Positions 1 through 7,605 of a DNA stretch of 43,101 nucleotides are shown in pieces. The stretch comes from Olavius sp. associated proteobacterium Delta 1 (GTDB lineage Bacteria; Desulfobacterota; Desulfobacteria; Desulfobacterales; JAFDCJ01). A program made the position numbers and the translations under genes. The notes under the pieces were generated by a model. It did not search any database. It worked only from the letters and a program-made list of their open reading frames with translations, and was not told the DNA's origin. Within the stretch, counting starts at the first letter, position 1. Each line of letters opens with the position of its first letter. The DNA lies in the NCBI GenBank assembly GCA_902749685.1, contig CACVKW010001145.1, positions 1 through 43,101 on the forward strand, read 5' to 3'.

Positions 1-2
1 CC

Positions 3-44
3 AACTTCGCTGCTGCAATGAAGACCATTGAAAGTATTGACTGA
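3..44 (+). CDS. possible C-terminal end of a gene entering from the left edge
   Basis: One plus-strand frame is open from the left edge and reads N-F-A-A-A-M-K-T-I-E-S-I-D before a TGA at 42-44. The heptamer repeat tract begins exactly at this stop, as expected where a gene ends and intergenic DNA starts. Thirteen codons are too few to assign a family, so this is only a plausible gene tail. Confidence 0.3.
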   Translation, partial: NFAAAMKTIESID

Positions 45-138
45 TCCTGGATTCTGGTTTCTGGATACTGGATGTCGTTGAAATTCACCGATAGTGTCCA
101 GTTAGATATCCAGCATCGAGTAACAAGCATCCAGCATC
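43..138. repeat. two blocks of degenerate 7-bp-phased repeats
   Basis: Positions 43-77 read as five consecutive heptamers (GATCCTG, GATTCTG, GTTTCTG, GATACTG, GATGTCG). Positions 104-138 read as five more (AGATATC, CAGCATC, GAGTAAC, AAGCATC, CAGCATC). The unit is conserved in phase and in several positions but not in exact sequence. The same type of tract recurs at several other places in this window. It lies between HU and whatever gene ends at the left edge. Confidence 0.7.
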
Positions 139-213
139 TGCCCGGAAAATGCAACGATCTCAGACATAACGGCCAGGTTTGATGACAAGAATTTATGCAA
201 CGTTAGGGTATAT

Positions 214-486
214 CTATATTTTTTCTCTGAGAGTCTTGCCAGGTTTGAACCTCACAACATTTCTTCCCTTGATTTTGATCTTCTCACCTGTCTGAGGATT
301 GCGGCCCTTGCGGGTTTTACTGTAAACGTTCCTAAAAGTCCCAAAACCAACCAGAGTCACTTTGCTGTTACGTTTCTTCAAACCTTTGGTCACACCGGCA
401 ATGAAGGATTCTAACAATCTGCCCGCGGCGGCTTTGGTAATTTTTGTGTCCTTTGCCATTTTTTCTACTAATTCTGCCTTGTTCAT
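214..486 (-). CDS. HU-family nucleoid DNA-binding protein
   Basis: This 90-residue protein has the full HU/IHF fold length. It starts MNKAELVEKMA, has the dimer-core residues GFGTF near the middle, and carries the diagnostic DNA-binding arm segment GRNPQTGEKI followed by a basic FKPGKTLREKI tail. HU bends and compacts DNA as a dimer. A strong ribosome site (gaggaggt) sits just upstream of the ATG at 486. It is a single gene facing left, with no partner that would mark it as an IHF subunit, so the call is HU-like. An inverted repeat lies in its 5' region. Confidence 0.95.
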   Translation of the reverse strand: MNKAELVEKMAKDTKITKAAAGRLLESFIAGVTKGLKKRNSKVTLVGFGTFRNVYSKTRKGRNPQTGEKIKIKGRNVVRFKPGKTLREKI

Positions 487-509
487 TTGACCTCCTCATC
501 GGTTTATTT

Positions 510-530
510 TAAAAATCATTATGATTTTTA
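510..530. promoter_or_regulatory. perfect inverted repeat upstream of the HU gene
   Basis: Positions 510-519 (taaaaatcat) and 521-530 (atgattttta) are perfect 10-bp inverted copies around a single T. It sits 24 bp upstream of the HU start codon, between a TTGACC-like hexamer on the minus strand (563-568) and the ribosome site. This suits an operator or a 5' leader hairpin. No regulator can be named from the sequence. Confidence 0.45.
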
Positions 531-646
531 TAAATCACCTTCCTACAGGAATTTTTTTATATGGTCAAGCCCGCAAATCAAATAAAAATATCTATTTCCA
601 AAGGGATATCGAATCAATTGCCTATTGATTCGTGCTTTGGCCGGAA

Positions 647-823
647 TTACGATAAAAAAATTTTCATCGTCTGATAAAGAAAATGATCGAATGCTGCATG
701 CAAAGGTTTACCATTTATTGAAGCTCTTCCCTTATTTGAGGGAATTATGGATCCAACTAAATTGATATTATCATTGCAAACTATGAAAGTTTCAGAAAAG
801 CTCCTTAGTTGTTCTGTTAACAT
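647..823 (-). CDS. small hypothetical protein (58 aa)
   Basis: The ATG at 823 is preceded by gaggag at good spacing, so translation is likely. The protein begins MLTEQLRSFSETF and ends TMKIFLS. I recognise no domain, signal peptide or membrane segment. It follows the broken end of the porin gene by about a dozen bases and may be its former operon partner or a truncated gene. Confidence 0.4.
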   Translation of the reverse strand: MLTEQLRSFSETFIVCNDNINLVGSIIPSNKGRASINGKPLHAAFDHFLYQTMKIFLS

Positions 824-834
824 TGCTATTCTCC

Positions 835-1572
835 TCATCTAAGATCGCATTCACCGTACGCTGCATGTCTTTTTGGGTGGCCAGCATAGGATTCCCCGAT
901 ATGACACGCTGGAATCCGCCGACCATCTTGCAGGACACCTGGGCACCGGGTTCGCTGGATCCGAATGCTACCAGCAAAATAATCATTGAGCACAAACCGC
1001 CAGTAGACCTCAGCCACCTGAGTGTAGTCGAAATCGTTTTTGCCGTTCAAATATGCATAGCCGATACCGATGTTGTCATCTTCGCGCCCATACCACTTGC
1101 CGGTTATGTTCAATCCGCCGGAATACAACGCATCATAATGAATCAGAGCCTTGTCATCCTGCCAGCCGAAGCGAATCCAGGCACCGAAAATGCCACCCAG
1201 TTCCTGGTCAAACGACAGAAATGCAGCCAGGCGGCCTTCTTTGTTGCCGTCTTCATCCAAAAACTGTTTACTGGTGCCGTCAACTATCAGCCGATAATTG
1301 CCTTCGCCCGGAGAGGTGTTGAGCCCGTTGCCGGCTGCAAAACCGAAACCTGTAAAAATTTCATCCTTCCCGGTGGGGCGAAAGCTGAATTCCGACTGGA
1401 AGGGAACGGCACCGCGATCCTTATTATCGTCTTCATCCACCGACTGATACTGGTAGGCTCCGGATAGAACACCGCCGACTGAAAACTTGTCAGTGATATC
1501 ATAGGCATAAGAATTAGATATGAAAATTACCAAACCAAACCATTGGAAAATAATTAATCGAAATAATATCAT
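835..1572 (-). pseudogene. truncated outer-membrane porin (carbohydrate porin/OprB-like)
   Basis: The likely start is the ATG at 1572, after aaaggag; the frame is open further upstream but runs into a terminator hairpin. Residues 1-22 form a signal peptide ending near NSYA. The mature part has beta-barrel features of alternating aromatic and small residues: FGFAAGNGLN, GAWIRFGWQDDKAL and VAEVYWRFVLNDYFA. In OprB-type porins the last phrase is followed by two or three more strands and a terminal aromatic. Here the frame instead becomes basic and cysteine-containing and ends at GECDLR, so the barrel cannot close. This looks like a truncated remnant of about 60% of a porin. It might supply outer-membrane permeability if some form is made. 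It is separated by a terminator from the metal operon upstream. Confidence 0.6.
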
Positions 1573-1613
1573 TTTAGAATGCTCTCCTTTCGAATTGTTT
1601 ATCAGTCCCGCCG

Positions 1614-1652
1614 AAATAAAAAACCCTTCGAGAATGATGCTCTCGAAGGGTT
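1614..1652 (-). terminator. rho-independent terminator of the metal operon
   Basis: Arms 1622-1633 and 1641-1652 are a perfect 12-bp inverted repeat (aacccttcgaga / tctcgaagggtt) around a 7-nt loop. Read on the minus strand the stem is followed by a T-rich run. It lies 135 bp beyond the last gene of the regulator-ATPase operon and just before the porin start, so it insulates the two units. Confidence 0.9.
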
Positions 1653-1787
1653 GCACCCTGTTTACTTGACCCTTTGGCAGTAATTTCTATGCAGTACTAT
1701 TTTTCACCAATCACATGGCATTGTCAAATAAATGAGAAAAATATGGAAAATTTTATTCTTTGGTGCTGGTATGTAACCTATTACGTT

Positions 1788-2066
1788 TTAAGCCGTCTCT
1801 TTCGAACCTTTGCTTTTGGTTTTCTTCCCTTCTTTCTGATCAAATTCTTTTTCGGCGATCAAGTCTTCGAGTTCCTCCTTGGCCAAGAATAGTTCTTTTA
1901 AAGTCATTGATTGGGGATCCTTCTCCAAGGGCGAAGAAAGTTGAATTCCGTGATTACCCAGAAACGCGTCAACTTTTGACTGATTACGTTTATAAAGATA
2001 AAATCCTAATGCACTGACGCCAATGCCTGCCACAAACCCCGTTACATGTTGTGAATTAATTGCCAT
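1788..2066 (-). CDS. small single-TM protein of the P-type ATPase operon
   Basis: This 92-residue protein has a strong ribosome site (aaggagg). Residues 8-26 form one membrane helix with small-residue spacing (GFVAGIGVSALGFYLY), preceded by a short polar N-terminus. The rest is a charged cytoplasmic tail ending in a Lys/Glu/Ser-rich segment. It is the last gene before the operon terminator, 29 bp after the HMA-like membrane protein. Position and architecture recall FezA-type small hydrophobic proteins of ferrosome clusters, and also PacL-type proteins that scaffold P1B ATPases in mycobacteria. Both comparisons are by architecture only. Confidence 0.75.
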   Translation of the reverse strand: MAINSQHVTGFVAGIGVSALGFYLYKRNQSKVDAFLGNHGIQLSSPLEKDPQSMTLKELFLAKEELEDLIAEKEFDQKEGKKTKSKGSKETA

Positions 2067-2095
2067 TCTTTCCTCCTTGTGCTTGTTAACACAGA

Positions 2096-2950
2096 TTATG
2101 TTTCAACTTTCAAGTATATCCCTTTATCTAGATTCTCCAGGCCTTCAATTATATCGTCATGTGAATCAGCCACATGCTCCATTTGCTTGATCAGGGTGTC
2201 TTCCAGTATCATTCCTAGGTTCATCTCTTTGTAAGCCTTATATAACATGCTCGGCAAGGCATGCATCGTTTTTACCAGCCAATTGGCTTCATTCTCGTTT
2301 CTGACGGTTACCTCATATTCGCAGTGGTGAATATCGCAGGTCGGATCTGTCTGTTCAGGAATTAACAGTAATGCATTCGCGGGTAATTCCAGGAGGTGGC
2401 GCCCAAAAGTCAGAAACCATGTGATTGTTGATGCTTTGAGGACATCTCCACGAAAGAATGACAGTACCAGGTAATAAACGGAAAATACTTCCGGATGAAG
2501 GTATCCTTTGTCGCGGAAATCCTGCACGAGGTGCTCCATTACAGAAGCAAGTGTCGTTCCACCGGCAACATATTGAAAAAAGACTGACTCCCGATTCTTT
2601 ATCGAAAACAGGTACCTTACGTGATTTAAAGCCAACACAGCAAATGCCAGTGCCGACAGGGGACCGACGCTCCTGTTTGTTTTCTGAATCCGTACCCGAA
2701 CGGGCGACATGTCGAAATCCCTCGATAAAGACAAGCCAGCCCTTAAAAGGATCTCCTGTGGCGTGATCTCTCCCTGATCGAAATAAATGAGCAGATTTTC
2801 TGTCTCCGCGGTGTATTTTACGGAATCGACACCGGCATGACCCTGAATGTGATTTACCATTCGATCCGGCAGTTTCGGAGAATGGGAGAATCGCAGACGT
2901 ATGCGGCCCGGCAGCCGATGGACCACGATCAATTCCAGATGAACGTTCAT
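2096..2950 (-). CDS. HMA-like domain membrane protein, FezC-like candidate
   Basis: The first 75 residues form an HMA-like ferredoxin fold that lacks the CxxC metal site. In its place is the basic motif HRLPGRIRLR (residues 11-20). A second strand pair (NLLIYFDQG) follows. Residues about 90-200 contain several hydrophobic segments (SALAFAVLALNHVRYLF, VFSVYYLVLSFF and others), so the protein is membrane-bound. The C-terminal 90 residues are acidic, with a possible second ferredoxin-like domain containing CDIHHCEYEVTV. The start codon lies 2 bp after the ATPase stop, so translation is probably coupled. In ferrosome clusters FezC carries this kind of domain pairing. The name is inferred from context and motif. 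Confidence 0.75.
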   Translation of the reverse strand: MNVHLELIVVHRLPGRIRLRFSHSPKLPDRMVNHIQGHAGVDSVKYTAETENLLIYFDQGEITPQEILLRAGLSLSRDFDMSPVRVRIQKTNRSVGPLSALAFAVLALNHVRYLFSIKNRESVFFQYVAGGTTLASVMEHLVQDFRDKGYLHPEVFSVYYLVLSFFRGDVLKASTITWFLTFGRHLLELPANALLLIPEQTDPTCDIHHCEYEVTVRNENEANWLVKTMHALPSMLYKAYKEMNLGMILEDTLIKQMEHVADSHDDIIEGLENLDKGIYLKVET

Positions 2951-2952
2951 TA

Positions 2953-5157
2953 CTATATGTCTTTCGATATATCCGTAATCAAAATTCTTCCCGAGTTAAG
3001 CACAACCGCTATCGTGGTTGCATTGTGAAGCACCGCCCCCCAGAAAACCGGCAGCACACCCATTGAAGCCAAGATCAATCCAACCGAATTGACGACGATG
3101 GACGCGGCAAAATTCTGCCGGATGATTTCCATCGTCTTTTGGGATAACCCGATGATACCCGGCAAAAAAAGCGGGTTGTTGCTGTTGATGGCGACATCGG
3201 CCGTTTCAATGCTGATTTCCGTGCTGCCTCTTCCCAATGATATGCCGACATCGGCATATGCCAGGGCCGGTGCATCATTCACTCCGTCGCCGACCATAAC
3301 GACGCTGTTGCCCCTGGCCTGCTTATGCAGCACCATATCGGCTTTGTCTTCGGGCAATACCTGGGCTTTGTAACTGTCGACAGTCATCTTGGAAGCGACC
3401 ACATTCGCATGTTCTTCTACATCACCCGTAAGCAAAATGATATCATCGTAGCCCTGACGTCGAAGACGATTAAGCGTTTTTTTCATATCCTCGCGCAAAC
3501 TGTCCTGAATCCCGATCACTCCGAGCATTTTCTTGCCCCGGGACACATAAACGACATTTTCACCATTTTGGGTCATGTTCTGGATGGTTTGTCCGGGGAC
3601 AGTCACCGGTATTTTGGATTCCACCATAAAGCTTTCGCTTCCTACCCGGACCTTTTGCATCTTGACCGTGGTCTCAACACCTTTGCCAAGGACGACATTG
3701 CCCCTGGAATGATCGGGAATCTCCCATCCCATCTCCCGGGCCTGCTGTAGAATTGCCAGAGCAATGGGGTGATTGGCTGTCTCTTCGCAGGCTGCAGCGT
3801 ATTGGACAATTTCTTTAGCGTCCGTATGGTTGCCGGAGGCCGGATGGATGGATACGACTTTCGGCTTTCCTTCTGTAATGGTCCCGGTTTTATCCAGAAT
3901 CAGGGTATCCGAATCGTTGAGCATTTCGATAAAATTACCGCCCTTGACGAGAACCCCCTGAGAGGCGGCGCGGCAGATGGCTGCTGCAAAGGCAGTGGCG
4001 GTCGACAGGCGTACCCCACAGGAGTAGTCGATTATCAGCATGTTCAGGGCTCGAACGGGGCTTCGGGTAATCAAGTAAACAATAAATGACAGCAGAAAGT
4101 TTACCGGAATAAACTGGGCGGAGAATCGGTCGGCATACGCCTGGACAGGTGCTTTGCGGCTTTGAGCTTCTTCCACCATGTGAACGATGCGGGAGATGGC
4201 ACGATCATCCCCCACCCGGTCAGCTCTGATAACCAGGTTGCCGGTTTTAATAGTGGAACCGGCATAGATCTTATCCTGTGCTGACTTCACAGCCGGCATA
4301 AACTCTCCCGTGAGCGATGCCTGGTCGACGGAGGCTTCTCCATCGGTTACAGTTCCATCAATAGGCACTTTATCACCGGTATGCACCGCAACCAGATCAT
4401 CAGGGGCAATTTCACTGAGCGGTACGCGAACTTCTTTACCGTTTTCCATAACCTTCCAGGCGGATTGATCCTCAATGGATAACATCTCCTTAATAGCACT
4501 GCGTGTTCTTTCCATCGTATAGGCTGTCAGAAGTTCTGCAACATCGGCCAGTAAAATAATTGTCAGAGAGGAGCCGCTTTTACCGGAAACAAGGCCGGCC
4601 AATATCGCAGCGGCACTCAGTGTATCGGCATTCGGCCGGCGATGGTGACGCAATGCGTTAAAGCCGCTTTGAAAGATTGGTTTCGACAGCGATAGGGCGG
4701 TAAGTGCATTCATATTGGTAAATTTCTGTATAAATGTCGCAGGCGGTGCTGGTTTCCTGATAAAGCTGACCAGTAGGGTTAGCGCATTGATGCCAAGGCG
4801 CATCAACATTTCATTGATCGGTTCTTCCTGAATACGTCGTTCCTGAACGGTCAGTTCGCTTTGTTTTTCTTTATCGCGCTTGTAGGCCACCGTTGAGAAC
4901 TGGCTGATGATGTTTTCGGTGTTTTCTAGTATTACCTTGGCAGATGTTTTTGTCGGGTCGAATTCTATAACGATATTCTCGGTCACGCTGGTCAGTGTAG
5001 CTGCGGAAACCGCGAAATCATTAGCCAATCGATTTTCTATTTCTTCCTTTTGTTCTCCTAAGAATTTAAGTGCCCGGCATCCGATCCGGATTCTACCGGG
5101 TATGCTATGGATGACATGGCATGCCAGCAGAGGTTTTCTTTTGAGTTTGAATATCAT
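2953..5157 (-). CDS. P1B-type metal-transporting ATPase, FezB-like (P1B-6 candidate)
   Basis: This 734-residue protein is full length for a P1B pump. The N-terminus has an HMA-like domain with HSIPGRIRI (residues 17-25) instead of CxxC. Visible motifs are SLTGEFMPA in the actuator domain (about 281), the phosphorylated DKTGT (422-426), the His-Pro pair in NHPIA (about 463) and GDGVNDAP (623-630). The membrane metal motif, normally CPC or SPC, is YSCGVRLS (SCG at 379-381), so the proline is absent and a single cysteine remains. ATP-driven metal transport is certain by family. The substrate is probably iron or a similar divalent metal, judging by the unusual motif and the DtxR-like regulator in the operon. 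It overlaps nothing but is tightly packed (2 bp) with the downstream gene. Confidence 0.93.
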   Translation of the reverse strand: MIFKLKRKPLLACHVIHSIPGRIRIGCRALKFLGEQKEEIENRLANDFAVSAATLTSVTENIVIEFDPTKTSAKVILENTENIISQFSTVAYKRDKEKQSELTVQERRIQEEPINEMLMRLGINALTLLVSFIRKPAPPATFIQKFTNMNALTALSLSKPIFQSGFNALRHHRRPNADTLSAAAILAGLVSGKSGSSLTIILLADVAELLTAYTMERTRSAIKEMLSIEDQSAWKVMENGKEVRVPLSEIAPDDLVAVHTGDKVPIDGTVTDGEASVDQASLTGEFMPAVKSAQDKIYAGSTIKTGNLVIRADRVGDDRAISRIVHMVEEAQSRKAPVQAYADRFSAQFIPVNFLLSFIVYLITRSPVRALNMLIIDYSCGVRLSTATAFAAAICRAASQGVLVKGGNFIEMLNDSDTLILDKTGTITEGKPKVVSIHPASGNHTDAKEIVQYAAACEETANHPIALAILQQAREMGWEIPDHSRGNVVLGKGVETTVKMQKVRVGSESFMVESKIPVTVPGQTIQNMTQNGENVVYVSRGKKMLGVIGIQDSLREDMKKTLNRLRRQGYDDIILLTGDVEEHANVVASKMTVDSYKAQVLPEDKADMVLHKQARGNSVVMVGDGVNDAPALAYADVGISLGRGSTEISIETADVAINSNNPLFLPGIIGLSQKTMEIIRQNFAASIVVNSVGLILASMGVLPVFWGAVLHNATTIAVVLNSGRILITDISKDI

Positions 5158-5169
5158 TATATAACTACC

Positions 5170-5544
5170 TCAATCAAGATCATGTGTGACGCCTTCCTGA
5201 CTCAAACGGTTTCGCAACAGTGCAAATCGAAGTCCAATATTTGCTTCATTCAAAGGGTCCGATGGTATATCCAGTTTTAGGAAGGCGGCCACAAGGGTTT
5301 CCAGCCATTTTAGGATATCCGCTTCATCTATCTCTTTCCGATCATAGTCGATTAGCAGGCTTCCGGTAATTGGTTGAACCCCGGCCGTATTTATTCCCTT
5401 CCTCATCCTGATTAGTTCAGTCGAAGGCCTCAGAAATATCCACCAATCTTCAGGCAGCTTCTCGAGAACCGGGATGTGTATTCGAATACGCCCGGGCAGA
5501 CGATGCACGATGCGATAAGCTGAGATAAATTTTGTCAATCCCAT
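5170..5544 (-). CDS. stand-alone HMA-like domain protein
   Basis: The protein has 124 residues. The N-terminal half repeats the operon's signature HRLPGRIRIHIP (residues 14-25), followed by a strand reading GSLLIDYDRKEID. The pattern matches the N-terminal domain of the neighbouring ATPase and of the 284-residue protein. No membrane helix is evident. The C-terminal part is helical and polar. It lies 12 bp ahead of the ATPase gene, so it is co-transcribed. It may be a soluble partner or metallochaperone-like protein that uses a basic rather than cysteine surface. No function is proven. Confidence 0.75.
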   Translation of the reverse strand: MGLTKFISAYRIVHRLPGRIRIHIPVLEKLPEDWWIFLRPSTELIRMRKGINTAGVQPITGSLLIDYDRKEIDEADILKWLETLVAAFLKLDIPSDPLNEANIGLRFALLRNRLSQEGVTHDLD

Positions 5545-5563
5545 TGCATGTAAGGTTCAGGTC

Positions 5564-6115
5564 TTAATTTCTTCCTTTAGCCATCACGTAAGCCCACCAT
5601 AGCAGATTGATTCCGCCGGGAAGAGTGCGGTCATTTTGCAAAAATATTTTGTACAATCCAATAGATATCGTCAAAAGAATAAATGCTGATTTCAAATCGA
5701 GGGTGCCGGCCGTTGTATTGTACACCGCCTGGTTGACTGCATTTCCGATTAAATTTAATTCTTTTTGTACCGCGGATTCGGGACGGGAGTCCAATTCCGC
5801 TTCTAATCCGAGAACCTTGATCAATAGCCCGCAAACAATGTAGGGTTCAATGCCGTCGACATCATATTGCACCAATATACTGCCCGAATACGAATTAATT
5901 TCTACCGAGTGGATTTCCGTAATTTTGGGTAGTTCATTTCGAATGGTTTGTATCTGTGAATCGGCTCTGGTTTCAAGCGAGGGAGCACGAAATCGGATTC
6001 TGCCCGGCATTGAATGACTGATCTCAAATTTTCCCGGGATAACCGGCATTGCTTGGCCGGATTTTTTTTTCTTCTTTAAAAGCGATGCCAGGATGAACCC
6101 GATAACCATGTGCAT
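5564..6115 (-). CDS. membrane-anchored HMA-like domain protein
   Basis: The 183-residue product starts after aggaga with a short hydrophobic stretch (MVIGFILASLL) and a run of five lysines. An HMA-like domain follows, with SHSMPGRIRFRAP (residues 33-45) and the strand GSILVQYDVDG. Residues about 145-180 contain a hydrophobic helix (SAFILLTISIGLYKIF) and a tryptophan-rich end. It is the first of three such proteins after the regulator. Sharing one domain type among four adjacent genes implies a membrane assembly rather than a simple pump and chaperone pair. Confidence 0.75.
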   Translation of the reverse strand: MHMVIGFILASLLKKKKKSGQAMPVIPGKFEISHSMPGRIRFRAPSLETRADSQIQTIRNELPKITEIHSVEINSYSGSILVQYDVDGIEPYIVCGLLIKVLGLEAELDSRPESAVQKELNLIGNAVNQAVYNTTAGTLDLKSAFILLTISIGLYKIFLQNDRTLPGGINLLWWAYVMAKGRN

Positions 6116-6170
6116 AATTACGATCTCCTAATGACTGAATTACCTAAAAAGTAACTTAGACTATTAAGCT

Positions 6171-6380
6171 TTAATGCACTATCCTAAATATAAAGTGAAT
6201 TGCAAGCAGCAATAAGCCAAGTCCAAAAAACATTGATCCGACTTTTAGCAGTTTGATGTCCTTATCATCCGAAAGATTTAAAATTTGGAGTTTTGTCCGA
6301 ATGAACTTAAAGCTGAAGAATGAGATACCAAAACAAATTATTGAAGCCGCGTCAATTGCAGTGTTTAAGCTAATATTCAT
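6171..6380 (-). CDS. small two-TM membrane protein
   Basis: The 69-residue protein is mostly hydrophobic, with helices at about 8-26 (AIDAASIICFGISFFSF) and 46-67 (VGSMFFGLGLLLLAIHFIF) joined by a charged loop. The ATG at 6380 follows a GA-rich stretch. It lies between the regulator and the HMA-like genes in the same direction. I do not recognise a named family. A role in the membrane compartment of the operon is inferred only from position. Confidence 0.6.
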   Translation of the reverse strand: MNISLNTAIDAASIICFGISFFSFKFIRTKLQILNLSDDKDIKLLKVGSMFFGLGLLLLAIHFIFRIVH

Positions 6381-6437
6381 CTTCCATTATCCATCCGCCG
6401 ATAGGGCGTCATCGCGCATGCCATATAGTCTAACGTA

Positions 6438-6923
6438 TCAAGCATGAGGTTTTGTCTGTCCGACTTCGACCCGGTTGACTTGATCTTCACTACCATCCAG
6501 TCGGCTCAGTTTTTTTTTTAGCGTTCTTTTCCATTCTTTTGAATGTGACAGATGATTTACAAGGAGTTCAAGGCGATTGATGACAACATCACTAATAACA
6601 TGCTCGACGCGACAGGCTTCGGATTTCGAATGCTCAGGAGACAACCCAAGAATATCCCCTAAAAATCGGTTCAAACAATCGTCTCTTCTGGTTATTGACC
6701 GTGCCGCATCTTTTCCCGCATTGGTAATTTCAATCTTACCATATGTCTCGTGCTTAACCATTCCGGCATCAATCAACTTTTGAACGGCCCGGGTTACGCT
6801 GGGAAGTTTTACCCCGACTGATTTCGCCAAGTCTCTCACTCGAATTTGGCCCTTTGAGGACTCGTTTAGAATATGCTCTAAATAATTCTCCTGACTTGGG
6901 GTTAGCTGATGATGCACGACCAA
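6438..6923 (-). CDS. DtxR/MntR-family metal-dependent repressor
   Basis: The open frame begins with TTG at 6923, but a GTG six bases further on (6917) fits equally well. Residues 5-65 form a winged helix (TPSQENYLEHILNES, RVRDLAKSVGV, PSVTRAVQKLIDAGMV). The dimerisation and metal-binding helix carries the family residues in SEACRVEHVIS (Cys, Glu and His ligands). At 161 residues it is MntR-sized and lacks the SH3-like tail of full-length DtxR. It probably senses Fe(II) or Mn(II) and controls itself and the downstream P-type ATPase operon through the palindrome just upstream. Confidence 0.88.
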   Translation of the reverse strand: MVVHHQLTPSQENYLEHILNESSKGQIRVRDLAKSVGVKLPSVTRAVQKLIDAGMVKHETYGKIEITNAGKDAARSITRRDDCLNRFLGDILGLSPEHSKSEACRVEHVISDVVINRLELLVNHLSHSKEWKRTLKKKLSRLDGSEDQVNRVEVGQTKPHA

Positions 6924-6963
6924 AACCTAAATTATTTTTTGAATTAATGTTAAGGGTTGAAAG

Positions 6964-6979
6964 TTAGCGAAGGCTAACA
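6964..6979. promoter_or_regulatory. palindromic operator of the metal repressor
   Basis: The sequence gttagc-gaag-gctaac is a perfect 6-bp inverted repeat with a 4-bp spacer, 41 bp upstream of the TTG start. The half-site GTTAGC resembles the GTTAG half of DtxR/IdeR iron boxes. Its position ahead of a DtxR-family gene supports autoregulation. Confidence 0.65.
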
Positions 6980-7049
6980 AACAATCTTACCATTTATCGA
7001 TCAATGTCAACCCTACGACATCTGACATTTTTGGCACAGTTTAATAACA

Positions 7050-7301
7050 TTATTTGGTTTTAACGTCCCAGAAACGGGTGTTTTCAAGGCCTATGTCCTC
7101 GTTTTCAGCCTCAAAAAAGCCCTTATTGGGAGCGGAGCTCTCCCCCAACGGATACCCTTCTCCGCTTTCAATAACATCGCGCCCTCTGACCCGAAAGCCC
7201 AAACTTGCTTTCACTGACTCAATAAAGGACTTGCTCCCCACAGCGACACTGTCCGTCCATTTGTCTTGGCGCCCCTTCGCCCCATCTCCCAAGTGCTCCT
7301 C
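7050..7301 (-). pseudogene. C-terminal remnant of an IS200-like/REP-associated tyrosine transposase
   Basis: About 83 codons match the typical tail of Y1 (transposase_17/RAYT-type) proteins: KWTDSVAVGSKSFIESVKA, a GFRVRGRDVIE segment and a closing NTRFWDVKT. The catalytic part (HUH pair and tyrosine, normally in the first 150 residues) is missing. The frame continues upstream to 7415 but that part looks non-coding. REP-type transposases mobilise short palindromes, and such palindromes occur at 15.6 and 36.8 kb of this window. The fragment is inactive. Confidence 0.6.
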
Positions 7302-7605
7302 TACCCTCCCCTTGTGGCTTGTCCTTTGAGAATTCCTAATAAAATTTGTTAATGATGTTATTGTGGATTTTGGGGGGCGGTTGGGTGACTCACTAGGGCC
7401 GGGTTTAACATTCAATGGCCATTCCGGATGTTTATTTGTTCAGCTAACCCACAACCTGTCTGCCCAGTTTCGCACCTCCAGCTTTCAGCAATTTCATAAA
7501 AGGCGCTCGCTTTGCGGCCGATCAACCATCTCTTGGACCAATTGTCTCTCACGGCTCATACCGCTAGAGAATGAGAGAAAAATGGGCCACCGATATATAT
7601 TCAAA

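Noticed and set aside
823..1467. 214-codon plus-strand frame opposite the porin
   Set aside because: It is antisense to clear beta-barrel sequence with a signal peptide and ribosome site on the minus strand.
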